A DNA stretch of 64,000 bases from Thelonectria olida (taxonomy: Eukaryota; Ascomycota; Sordariomycetes; Hypocreales; Nectriaceae), in NCBI GenBank assembly GCA_020736575.1, contig JAGPYM010000002.1:2418001-2482000 (forward strand), written 5' to 3'. The notes below the pieces were generated by a model. It did no database searches. It saw only the letters and a program-made list of their open reading frames with translations, and had not been told where the DNA came from. The stretch's first letter is position 1. Every line of letters starts with the position of its first letter. The position numbers and the translations under genes are program-made. Positions 40,126 to 52,010 of the stretch are shown here, piece by piece.

Positions 40126-42549
40126 GACTTCTTTATCGATTTATGGGGATGGCGCAGGAGGAGTAGGCATTGACGAGCAGGAGGACGAGAGGAGGTGGTG
40201 GTGGAGAAAGGAATGATTGCTTAGGATTGAGAGGGTAAAGGATCGGTATCGAGGAATGCTAGCAGGCGGCTTTGTGTTGATGATGCTGCTGATGTTGCTG
40301 AGGGGGATGTTGTTTTGTTATGTCTCGCTTTCTGGCGGCGCCAAAAACCCGTTAGCGGGGAGGCTGGAACATTGTGTGCGCCCAGAATGAGGCTGGATAA
40401 CTGGAACGGGTTTTGGTGGTTTACGTTGGGTTTTTGGTGTGGGACACGGGCACACCAGCTCTCACCAAGAAATGCGCGTTGACTTCGCGTCGGGCGAGTG
40501 GCAGTACGCACTTTATGATTAATAACAGTCTAAATGCTTGATTGAAAATAGTCTTTTTTGATGCATAAAACCTCAACTGAATCGCCGTCCTTTGCTTCGA
40601 GAATAGCCCGGAGGCTGATTGACTTTGTCATTTTGGCGTCATCGTGTTAGTGCCATGGATTATTGGAGGCGGAAAACGAGGTGAGTTGGGGGGCTGGGTG
40701 TGGTACCATCTGGTGAGGCGAGGCAAGCTGAGGAGGATGAGCTGATGAGGGCCAGAGGAAAATAGGAGGACCTGGTTATTGAGAATTAAAAGAAAAAGGC
40801 TTTGAGTAGAAATGAAATAACTTGAAAAGATTAATTGCCTTCGTTACCAGACTTCAGAGACATCATGTTGATCAGTGAAAGAGCCGAGACACAACATGAT
40901 CCGAGACAAGATGGAGCGAGCTGACGAATGCCGACGACCCGGCATCAGTCTATTTGGGAGGGTCCGCTATCCCCTGAGAAGTATCATCATGTATGCATTC
41001 CGTGTGTCTGTTAGAAACGGCGGGGGCTTTGTCGTCCTTTGAGCGTCCCGTCTGGGTGAACAGTGAGACGGATCCTGGACTCTGGCTATGACGAGTAATT
41101 GAATGGGTCCGGGAATGACATGGGGAGATGGATCGATTGCTGCAACTCCCCGAAGTTGCCGCAGATTTTTCTCAGGAACAACAAAGTTAATTCGTAAGTT
41201 GGAGATGGATGGCGAATAGGTTATGTGAGGTGAGGAGAGTGAGATCTTTTGTTTCTGTAGGCCCTCGTTTCATAAATCTACTATATATTCACACCTCATA
41301 CTACGAAGCATCTTCCTGCTCTTGCACACACAAAACAAAACGCAAACATAGGTACGTAATGGCCCTGACGACGCGCATAGGTTTGGGAAGGAACTGGGGG
41401 TTCCTCACAAAACGGATCCCACTATCCCTATTGCGGCATAGCGCCTATTGCACCATTTGCCGGTCAGTCATGTTACGAATCGCGAATAGTCCTCAGCCAA
41501 CTCGCTCCTCCAACAACACCCACAACGGCGGCAACAAATCGTCATAAGCGCGGGAGGAATGCGCGCTTTTGACAAAGCATGGTTCGAATGTTTTCGTTTA
41601 CCCACGCCGACGGCCCGTCTTCGCCTTGCATGTGTCCACCCCGATACCCGATCGACGCCATTATGATGCCTGCGAGATCCCGTCGCCTCCTCGGGGGTTT
41701 TTCAGCACCAAGGTGCAGTAGGGGTAGCTTTGCAGGATAGGGAGCATGTCCATCGTCATTACGAATAAGGCACTTTTCTCCGTTACGCGTAATGTCTCCT
41801 TGGCTGTCATTTTCTCTTTGTCTGTATTTTTATTCGTTTTCTTTCACTTGTGAATTCCTCTTCTCCTCCTCCCTCCCCTTTTATACTAGATATCTTGGTC
41901 TCGTGTGAATGTCGTCTTTCTCCCCACGATATTCGTCATCTGCTCTCTGACCACACGACACACTCCAACCCTCAGACCGCCATCCTATTCGCTGGTATCC
42001 CACCTTTGCATCCCCTTTGGGACATCCATCCCTCACCTGGCCGACTTCCGAGACAGAGCCCTCACATCAACAACGACGGCCTTTCTACTAAACGCCCTGG
42101 CCATTTACCTACCCAGAAGCCTCGTGAGACAAATATGGTTATTCCTGGTCATGCCTGGTTGAATAGCTACACCGAGGGACCGATAACCGCCTCCTCCCTC
42201 CACGCAACTCCACGCAACTTCATGCAACACTCCACGTTCACTCCACGCTCTGTGCTCATCCAGCCCTTTCTCCTCTTCTCCCCGAGCTCCCCGAGCTCCC
42301 CGTTGTTCCTGAACAAATAAGACATCATCCCCCCTTCTCGCAGTATTGTGGCCCTCTGAACCAAAGTCTTGGCTCTCCTCCTTGTTGATCACTCTCTTGG
42401 CCACCGACGGTCCGGCTTGGCTGTGCGACAAACCTGAACCTCCTCGACATCATTTTCTACTGGTCGATAGATACAAGACCAAAAACCAGCTCCCCCCCGG
42501 TCAAGTGCAACGCTTTGTCAACTCTTCTACAGCCAGACACTGTGCAACA
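40126..42549. other. Divergent intergenic region between Bub2 and sulfate permease
   Basis: About 2.4 kb. The left part is the Bub2 promoter; the right part, from about 41850, is a C/T-rich leader of the permease with a CTCCCCGAG repeat near 42279-42304. No supported gene. I looked for but did not find a clear sulfur-control (CYS3/MetR) palindrome. Confidence 0.45.
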
Positions 42550-45053
42550 ATGCCAGACCTTGCCACCAAGGCTGGCCATGGTCTGGCCAAGGTTCTCGGC
42601 ATCAAGCTAGAGAGCGAGCCTGCGGCTTACCATGATGAAGTGACCAGGGGCGAGTCCATCGTGTCGAATCATACAGCCAACTCCTTCGTCGACAATATCC
42701 CTACTTCTTCGGAATGGCTCCACGACCAAGTTCCTTCGCGCCAGGAGATCGCCGACTATACCAGGTCTTTGTTCCCTTTTCTGACCTGGATTCCTCACTA
42801 CAACTTCCAGTGGCTCGCTGGTGACTTGGTCGCTGGCATCACCATCGGAGCTGTCGTCGTCCCCCAAGGCATGGCTTACGCCATCCTCGCCAACCTCGAA
42901 CCCCAGTACGGCCTTTACTCGTCCTTCATCGGTGTATTGATTTACTGGTTGTTTGGCACGTCCAAGGACATTTCTATTGGACCTGTGGCGGTGCTTTCTA
43001 CTGTCGTGGGCAATGTCGTTTCCAACATTCAGGCCGAGGACCCGAATGCTTCGGCACCCGCAATCGCATCAAGCTTGTCCATCATTTCAGGATGTATCGT
43101 CCTCGCCATCGGCCTGTTCCGAATTGGATGGATCGTCGACCTCATCTCCATTACCTCGTTGTCGGCCTTTATGACCGGCTCCGCCATCACCATCTGTGTC
43201 GGCCAGCTTCCTTCGCTCATGGGCATGACGGGCTTCTCGAGTCGAGACTCGCCGTATAAGGTCTTTATCAACACGCTCAAGCATCTTCCTGACACTCAGC
43301 GCGATGCCGCCATGGGACTCTCGGCCCTCGCTTTCCTCTACATCATCCGCTTTACCTTGACGACTTCCGCCGAGCGATTCCCGAAATACAGACGCATCCT
43401 ATTCTTCTCCAATACGATGCGAACAGTCTTTGTTATTTTGCTATACACCTTAATTAGCTATCTCGTCAACCGGAGCAGACGCGACGACCCGATGTTCAAG
43501 ATCCTAGGCACCATCCCCAAGGGTAAGTCTCTCATCTCACGCGTGATCCTTCTCCTCGACTGACCATATAATAATTAGGTTTGCGGCACGTCGGCGTTCC
43601 CGACATGTCGAGTGACCTCCTTTCCAAGTTTGCGTCAGAACTTCCGGCGACTGTCATCGTCTTGCTCGTGGAACACATTGCCATCTCGAAGTCCTTTGGA
43701 AGAGTAAACAACTACACCATTGATCCGTCGCAGGAAATGGTCGGCATCGGCATGACCAATATTATCGGACCGTTCTTCGGCGCCTACCCTTCGACTGGTT
43801 CGTTCAGTCGTACAGCTATTCAATCCAAGGCCGGAGTTCGGACACCAGCCGCGGGGATCATTGTTGGAGCTGTTGTTCTGCTGGCAATGTATCTCCTGAC
43901 AGCCGTCTTCTTCTATATTCCCAACGCCACTTTGGCTGCTGTCATCATCCATGCCGTGGGAGACCTCGTCACACCACCCAACACTGTCTATCACTTTTGG
44001 CGAGTCTCACCCATCGAAGTCTTCATATTTTTCATTGGTGTGTTTGTGAGCATCTTCACCCAGATTGAGGATGGGTTGTATGCGACAGTGTGTCTCTCGG
44101 CAGCTGTTCTCATCTACCGAATGCTGAAGGCCAGAGGCCGGTTCCTCGGTAAAGTCAAGGTTCACTCGGTCTTGGGAGATCACGTTATCGGAGACGACCA
44201 CCGCCAAGTGGTTGGGACGTACGGAACGTTTGAAAACGTGAACAGCTCGGCACGAAACGTCTTCTTACCACTTGACCATGGGGACGGATCCAATCCTGAT
44301 GTGGATGTTGATCAGCCTTACCCGGGCATCTTCATCTATCGCTTCTCCGAGGGCTTCAGCTATCCCAATGCCAACTTTGCGTTGGATTACTTGACCGACT
44401 TTGTCCAGGAATACACCCGGCGGACCAGTGCTGAAAACTTTGAGCGTCCGGGAGATCGGCCCTGGAATAACCCAGGACCCCGGCAGTCGTCCAAGAGGCC
44501 CGCCGCCTTAGATCCGGATTACAACCTTCCCTCTCTCAAGGCCATCATCCTGGACTTTAGTTCTGTCAACAATGTTGACATTACATCAATTCAGAGATTG
44601 ATCGATATCCGGAACCAACTTGATCTATACGCTGCACCCAATGCCGTGGACTGGCACTTTGCTTGCATCAACAATAGGTGGACCAAGAGAGCCCTGGTTT
44701 CCGGCGGTTTTGGTGTTCCTGCCGGGCCAGACAAGGATGCCACACAGCGCAGATGGAAATCCATCTTCAGTGTGGCGGAGATTGGTGGCAAAGATTCTGC
44801 AGCTGCGGTTGCGCAGGAAGCAGCCAACGAAACGCACAGGGGCGAAGGTGGTACCAAAGATGAAGAGATGACGCTTGGCGGCTTCAACCAAGAATTCCTA
44901 GATATCGGAATGTCTCCAGGAGAGACAACAGAGAAGTTCATGCGAAAGGGGGCGGTGGTGCATGCACTCGACATGCCCTTGTTCCATGTGGATCTGACAA
45001 GTGCGTTGCAGAGTGCAATTGCCAACGCTGAAGGAAGACCGGAAGGAGTATAA
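42550..45053 (+). CDS. SulP-family sulfate permease with C-terminal STAS domain
   Basis: Two exons: 42550-43522 and 43579-45053, giving 815 aa. Plasma-membrane H+/sulfate symporter of the SLC26/SulP family, feeding sulfur assimilation. After a soluble N-terminus comes the SulP signature region (DLVAGITIGAVVVPQGMAYA, LEPQYGLYSSF, GTSKDISIGPVAVLS), then the remaining hydrophobic helices, FGRVNNYTIDPSQEMVGIGMTN and GAYPSTGSFSRTAI. The STAS domain spans roughly residues 530-800, with LPSLKAIILDFSSVNNVDITSIQ as its anti-sigma-antagonist-like core. It is interrupted by charged linkers. Length and layout match fungal sulfate permeases such as Neurospora CYS-14 or yeast Sul1/2; which paralogue cannot be decided here. 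Confidence 0.95.
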
Positions 45054-45569
45054 ATGAGGGCTGTTTCTATGATAGAGCACGTCTAGAGGATAGATGTGGT
45101 TATGTTAGCATTTGAGGCGTTTTCTATAAAGGAAGGCTGAGTTCATTGCATAATTAGCGAGCATTGGGAGAGGTTTGAACCATCTCAGCATAGAACGATG
45201 GAGTACGGGAGGTTCGGGTTTTGAAACATGCATTAGAAAGCATTGAATATTTGAATGTTCAACTGAAATGCCTTTCCTTTCTTTTGATCAGTTGGGATAT
45301 GTTTGTTCACACCATCGAAACGATTTAGACGATTGACAGGGTCACATGATTTCGTGTGCCAGCGGTGTCCACTCTACGCGTCCAGGCACAAACTCCACCA
45401 CGTCTCCCTCTTTGTCTTGCGTCATCAAGGCTTGAGCAGAACATTACAAAGTACCTAGCAAGGGTCTTGTTATCCAATTCGCCTGTCATCAACACACCGC
45501 TTGCTATACACTGTACTTCCTTTATTTTTGTAACTTTTCAGGAGCCCAGAAGAGCGAATCTCTCTAACC
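45054..45569. other. Intergenic DNA between the permease and Wss1
   Basis: Permease 3' region and a short Wss1 promoter/leader. No gene seen. Confidence 0.55.
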
Positions 45570-47027
45570 ATGGTTGCGGGATGGCAGCGGTTGAATGAGA
45601 AGAAGTCTCAACCCAATCCCAACATTGTCTTCATCAAGCCCTTGAAGGGCCCTGATCAGAAGATTGCCCAGGACTTTCTGGAGAGAATAGCTGCACAGTG
45701 TCGTAAGTCATTTATCCGACCAGTCTCTTAATATCCCTTCTTTGACCCTCACATCAAAGGGCCCATTATGCGCGAACACCACCTCTACGTCACATCCCTC
45801 GAAGAATACGAGCCAAATCGTGAATTCGTCGGACGAAACTTCAATGCGGGCGAAGTCGTCCAACTCGTTCTAAAGTCGCCCAGTACCGGGAGATGGCTAC
45901 CGTTTGACTACGTCCAGATGGTCATGATGCATGAGCTGGCGCATTGCAAGCAGATGAGCCACTCCAGAGCTTTCTGGGCAGTGAGAGACTCTTACGCATC
46001 AGAAATGCATCAGCTCTGGTCCAAAGGCTACATAGGAGATGGTCTCTGGGGGAGAGGTGCGAATCTAGCAACAGGCGAGTGGGAAAAGAACACAGTACGC
46101 GCAGATGAGGTCCTGCCGGAGCACCTCTGTGGAGGCACCTTCAGATCACGAAGGAGGAAGCGCAAGGCAAAGCCAAGCCTGACATACAAAGAGAGAAAGG
46201 AGAGGAGAATACTCAAGAAATTCGGAGAGAACGGGATGACACTCGGGGCGGACGAAGAAACCAAAGTCAAGCTGGAAGGGGGAAAGAAGGTGCAAGCTAA
46301 ACCTCGCGTGGCCGGGAGTGCAAGAGGACGAGAGCTTCGAGCTGCTGCTGCCCTCGCCCGTTTCGACAAACAGAAGGAAGAAACGCCTCCGCCCAAAGAG
46401 GAGGATGTTGAGACGGAATCGGGCAGTGAGAGCGAGTATGAAGATGATGGAGCGATAGGACCCGACTCGAAGGATGCAGTGGATCTGGATGGTTCGCGGC
46501 TAGTGGATGGCCAAGGCCGAGGAATGGTCAAGGTGTGCGAGGACGAGGACGTCAAAGAGCCTTCGGCCATGAGCGAGGCGCAAGAATTGCAGGACATGTT
46601 CAGGCGGATCAAAAGAGAATCGCCTGAGATTTCGGCCCTGGGCAGTTTGAAAGAGGTCGAGGAAAAGAGCAACGCCAAGCTCAAAGCCAAGGGTCCTGCG
46701 GCCAATGGTCCGAGTGTGAGAGTCAAGCCGGAGCCGAGCGACGGACCTTCAGGTATCGGCTCATCAAGAGTGTCAGCAACAGGAATTGGCAGTTTCATCA
46801 AGACGGAGGAAGACGCCCAACAACAAAGCACATCATGTTCAATGTGCTCGTTTTCCAACGAGAAAGCGGCACCCACCTGCGCCATGTGCGCGAACGTTTT
46901 GAATCCTTCGATAAGCACCAGGGCATGGCAATGTCAGAGCGACAGCTGCAGGAACACGTCGTATCGGAACGCGGACGATTGTGGAGTGTGTGGGCTTTGC
47001 GGGCGAAAGCGAAGGGGCGATGTCTAG
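45570..47027 (+). CDS. WSS1: DNA-dependent metalloprotease Wss1 (WLM domain), DNA-protein crosslink repair
   Basis: Two exons: 45570-45702 and 45760-47027, giving 466 aa. The WLM (Wss1-like metalloprotease) domain fills the first 170 residues. Its zinc site is HELAHCKQMSH at residues 102-112 (HExxH plus third His, Glu103 catalytic). REHHLYVTSLEEYEP, GRNFNAGEVVQLVL and GDGLWGRGANL flank it. A basic DNA-binding-like stretch, RSRRRKRKAKP, follows, then a long acidic/Lys-rich disordered part. The C-terminus has RanBP2-type zinc-finger cysteines (CSMCSFSNEKAAPTCAMC) and a second Cys-rich module ending CGVCGLCGRKRR. The protein cleaves proteins covalently trapped on DNA, acting with SUMO and Cdc48 in yeast; I could not identify clear SUMO- or Cdc48-binding motifs by eye. 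Confidence 0.93.
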
Positions 47028-47891
47028 GGTTTGTGAATGGTGGATTATTGATGGCGAATGTTCAGGCTTACTTATAGCAGTACGAAGCACTTCGTACGGT
47101 GAGATATTGACATGGGTTGGTGTTTGATGAGTTTTGTTGTTGAGGGTTCTCTGACGATATGGTGGTTGAAATGCATGCCACTGCTGTCAACGGCCTCAAT
47201 TGGACGAGACGCTGAAACAATTGCACCGGGAACCAAACACTTTCAACACCGATGCTTCGGGTTCATTTATCGCCATCTCTCTCTGTTGGCGCAGCCTCGA
47301 TCCGATAGATTCCCTATTCGTATGCTCGAGCAAGGGGTCGTCTCCACTGGCACGCGGCGGACGTTTCAGCATCAGCCCAGGCGCTCGTTTCAAGAGTCGA
47401 CTTGAGCCAACCAAACACCAAAGCATCACGGCGCGGGAAGAGCAAAAGCCACGCGCAGATACGAAAGAAGCGTGGCACCTTGACCGGAAGTGGGAGGGCC
47501 ATCCGCATTGGTCAAGAGCAGAGATGAGCAGGCTTCTCGGCAGATGGCCCCTACGAGCAGGGGGTGAGCCTGGAAGCAACAACATCGTGAGCCGCTGAAA
47601 GGAATCTGGATGGAATAAACACTGGCATGTCCCTCGTCCTCCTTCTCTCTTCCTCCCTTTTTTTGCCTTGTCCGTTTCTTTCCGCTGCCAGCAGCGAACA
47701 ATTGATTTGACTCCAATTTCACTGTCTGTCTTCTTCTACACTGTCGATCTGCGATTGACATTTTCTGTGCGGCGTTCACTTCTCTCTTCCTAACGTTGCG
47801 ACGATTCTACAACTTCCTCGATCCTACCTCGACAGAATCAGCCATCATCTTTCCATCTACGAGTACCTACTCTTCCTTTCTAAGCGCCAAA
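47028..47891. other. Intergenic DNA and leader of the small secreted protein gene
   Basis: Wss1 3' region, with the last 280 bases forming a C/T-rich leader. Overlapping open frames at 47196-47598 on both strands show no domain. Confidence 0.5.
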
Positions 47892-48531
47892 ATGCTCACC
47901 ACCAAGACCCTTCTTCAAGCCGTCCTCATCGTCGCAGGCGCTGCGGCCGCCTCAGCCCAGCCTCAAGGCTACAAGTTGCTCGATAAAGTACCACTCATGC
48001 CACGCATCCCCAGCCATGCCAAACACCACGAGGTCCTCCAAGCGAGGTCCGAGAAGGCCGTGGACCACAAAGTTTTGGTCAAAGTCGAATGCCTCGACCC
48101 CAATCAGTAGGATAACCCCGTTCCACCACCATGACTATCTATGCCCCCCAGCCTCGGACCGATTACAAGCCTGAAAATGTCGTTTCAAGATAACTCAACT
48201 TACACGTGAAACTTTTCTTCATTGCAGAGAAATCATCCTCCATGACGAGACGGTCGCCCAGCTCAGCATCTGTGGCGGCATGCCCGGCTCCATCGACCGC
48301 TGTCTCGGGTCCCCCAGGGAGACTGTCGGTGAGACGGGCACGGCCCTGTTCACGGTGACGGCAGACGCGGCGGGCGCCTCCATCGCCATCTCAAAGGAGC
48401 AGTGGATGCACTGCGTGCAGGCGGCGCGCGACCGTTGCCCAACGGGCAGCCTCTCGGCGACGTGTGTGGGGGGCGCTTCAGCCGGTGACGTTAGCTTTGT
48501 GCTGGAGAACCCGCGGAATCACGACTTGTAG
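47892..48531 (+). CDS. Small secreted cysteine-containing protein of unknown function
   Basis: Two exons: 47892-48106 and 48228-48531, giving 172 aa. A clear signal peptide (MLTTKTLLQAVLIVAGAAAA, cut probably after ASA) is followed by a propeptide-like segment. The mature region has six cysteines, in VECLDP, SICGG, DRCLG, MHCVQ, DRCPTG and ATCVGG. Six Cys could form three disulfides. The intron joins at a Gln codon, uses GTAGGA/GCAG and removes an in-frame TAG. I recognise no family; small secreted Cys-containing proteins in fungi include effectors and cell-wall proteins, but nothing here shows a specific role. Confidence 0.7.
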
Positions 48532-49514
48532 GCGAGGGAAACAACGTGATGAGGATGAGAGGGAGATAAGACAAGATGGGAGACAGGGAGATTATGGAAA
48601 GCGCAGGAAACTTCCAGTAAGATGGATTGCGTGGGGGGAGAGACAGACTCAACTCGCCAAAATGCATTCCATCCCCTCAACCAAAAAAAAGTCTCCCATT
48701 GTTTTAGGAGTAGAGACGTGCACTTTGTTTGACAGCACATAGCAGATAGTGTCTGGAACATAATCATTGGACACAAACCCAACAGATCGACAACGGCTCA
48801 CCGAGGTCTAGACCGTCCGTCGACCGCCATCGTCCGCACTTTGCCCCTCCCCCAAGCTAAGACGGTGTCATGCCTTGCACCACCCCTTCTTCCCCACCAA
48901 ATCATCCACCGAAAACAATGCAATGGAGAACACTTCTGCCTTGTCCTGATAGGCATGACCTCAAGCCCACACCCCAAGCTCGCTAATCTGCGAAGAGGGG
49001 TGGGGGAGAGATGGAAAGGAGAGCCAACGCCCGCTTGGTTGGTCATTGCCAGAGTAGGAGAGGATGAACTGAAGGGGCAAAAGCAGATGTATGGAGGGGC
49101 ATGGCATTATGACGGCCCAAGCCCAGTTTGATGAGACATGAGAAATCGACAGCAGCTTCCTTCCGTGAGCCTTGACGCCTCATGATTTGCAGAGTAATTG
49201 CCCTGGTTTCCGGGTGAATTACTGAGGATATGCATGCTACGTCGTCAGCGGCTAAAAGATTGGGGGACACGCACGGAGATAATCAGCATGGGCAGCACTG
49301 CATCTTTACCTCGAATACCGTATGTACTGTGCGGTTACAGCTAAGTTGGGTGTCAACCAAGAGGGATGCAACCTTGGGAAGGAATGGGAACCAACTAAGC
49401 TGTAAGAAGATTGATATTTTTGGCCCATGGTGTGTGTGTGTGTGCCGGCGGGTTTGTCGACGTAATAACATGCCTGTGAGAGTCCTGATGGATGCTTGTG
49501 TGGATTGTTAAAAT

Positions 49515-49541
49515 AGAGAGAGAGAGAGAGAGAGAGAGACA
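49515..49541. repeat. (GA)n microsatellite with a nearby (TG)n run
   Basis: An AGAGAG run of about 26 bases at 49515-49541. A shorter TGTGTG run lies at about 49430-49443. Confidence 0.8.
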
Positions 49542-51986
49542 GAGTTTGAGAGTCCCTAGGAGATTATGTGGGAAGAGATGTTGCGATGCCAGCCAGACTA
49601 TCTCGATTGGCCAAAGACGAATCAACGGAGAAGGGCATGAGAATGACAACTCGCTTGTTTGCATGCATCATCTTGTTTCTCTAGTCTTTCTATCTCAAGG
49701 GTCCATCTGGGGTCCGACTGAGAGTCTGTCATTCCTCCCAGCTTTTGACTTTGAGAGGGTTTGAGTACAGATACCAGCCCTGCACACGAATAAACTACGA
49801 ATGCCCATCTCACGGTACCTACGTTCCTCAGCAAGGAATCTCGAGGGTCGAGTCAAGGGTGCCGGGAGCCGGTCTCGGGAACATGTGCGCATGCGGGGTA
49901 ATAGTACGCATCGTCATTGGCTAGATGAAAGACTGAGCCATCAGCTCGACTGCTGCCCCTTCTTGGCACGTTTGTCAACACGTGCCACTTGGTTGAAGAG
50001 ACATTGTTATCTGAGCTGAGCTGGGAGACTCAAGAAACTGGCTTTGGGAAGAAACGAGTCGACCAGGTTGCCGGGGTAAGGGCACATGGGAACGGAGAGA
50101 CTAGAGGAAGACACATTCGGTTCCTCCGGTTGCGACTCTGAAATGCAGCAACTCGCATGTCTATCGCAGCAATCAAAAGGCGAGGAACTGACCATTTGAT
50201 GGGCGTCTAAGACGCGAGGGACGGTGCGTGCTGCAGAGTAAGCGCATCTCAGAGTTGAGGCTAGTCCAGGTCAAGGGAGGGTAGAAAGGCAAAGCCAGAG
50301 AAGGCGGAGAAGAAGCAGCGGAAGAAGCATCCAGGGTCAGTCAGGCAGACAGGCAACCCACCTATGACATGACAGGGAACTTGCGGGTTGCAGCTTGAAG
50401 CTTCAAGCTTGATCCTTTTCGTTGAGGGAGAAGCTAGGCCAGATATCTATCCTTATTTCGTATTCGTACTTGGTGCTAGTTAATTACTTAGCATTTCATA
50501 TCCGGTAGGGACCTTCTTGTGATGTTAGTTGTTGCTGTTGCAGCGGCGCATTTGCTGGCGCGAATACAAATGCTACACTCCTAGCTTGCCCCAGTGCAAA
50601 AGTCCGGGGAATCTACGTACTGATGCCGAATAACGACGGGCGTTGTGGGCGATGATCTTCCTTCGGAGGTGACGAGTATTGCATCACTTGATCCAAAGTT
50701 GCGGGACACTAACAAAGCAGTGTGTCAAGCGAGAGTGTGTGAGTGCGGTGCGGCAACGAGATGGATGGAAGAGCGTAAAGCTTCCCCAGAAAGTCAGAAA
50801 CGGACCAGGCCAAGGCGGGAATCGATAATCAGGGTGAGGGTTGCAAAACTAAACATGCCAACGGAACGACACTTCTTGTCGCACCTCGTCAGCGTCTTTG
50901 TGATGTCGTGGACAACAGACAATGGCAAATTAGTTGCTGCAGCCTCCTCATCTGACCACACAGGGGTGCAGATTGGCGTCGCCTCTCGCAGATGCTCGAC
51001 TCGAAAAGGATTCCCAACACTGCCTCCAGCGGTGAGACGCAGGGAAGTGGGGGGTTGATCAGCGTTGAAATAGCATCGTTTATGAAGCAATGTTGGGTAG
51101 GAATTCGAAGCAGCGGCGTGAAGAGACGGCGGACGGTGCCGACCTGTGAAGCCTCATTCGTGGGGCATGGAATGATGGGCAGTCGAGGCTCGCAAGTTGA
51201 GTTAGCCCACAAAAAGCAAGCACAGGTCCATGGGCAAGGAGGGTTTCTTGGAGACAGCCAGATATGCACGGAGATGTTAACGCAAAAAGGTGCGTGTGGG
51301 TGTGAGGGTGTGTTATGCCTTGTCTGGAAAGGAACAAGATGGGTGACGTCGGTGACGACCAGTCATGGCCAGAGCTCGTGGTCCATGCGTTGGTACGTAC
51401 TGGGGCACAGTAAGGTTCAGGGCACAGGCACCTTTGGAAAGATGCACCCTTGCCAGTCACGCACATCTTGATTGGTTGACTCTTGACATTCCTCCGCATT
51501 CGGGGGGAGGGGGCTTCTGAAAAGGTCTCCCTGGGTCACGCTAGTGTTCGCGAGAGATGGGTTGGTGGGGGAGGGGGGGAGAGGAGCCTGGTGCATCCTT
51601 GCCAGCTGCTCCGCTCAACGCTCGGGGAAGAGGCAAGGTAGGGAGGGAGCAAGCAGGCAAGGAGGGTTGGAGGATCAATTAGGTGGCAGACATTCCGATG
51701 CTGCTGCGAAGTGCATTCAAGGTTGAGTCGGGCGCTGTGGCTGCTAATTCATGTCGGTTCTGCCACGCCGTGCTGCGCGTTGCAGCGTCGATGCATGTGG
51801 CAGACAGCGGGAGGCGCTAAAATAAGACGACCCGAATCTCTTAGGTTTCAGCGGCTACACCTCGAGGTGCCACGGAAGGTAAGAAAGGCGACATATAACG
51901 GGGGATGGAGAGTCTATGTCGCAACTTCAAAGCACGGAGTTAATTGGATAGGTTGGGAGCCAGATGAAATGAAGGGAGGAAACAAG

Positions 51987-52010
51987 GCTACCTACCTACC
52001 TGTAGGTAGC
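51987..52010. repeat. Inverted repeat in a TACCTA/TAGGTA island
   Basis: GCTACCTAC (51987-51995) and GTAGGTAGC (52002-52010) are perfect 9-bp inverted arms with a 6-base spacer that is itself part of the TACC series. Confidence 0.75.
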
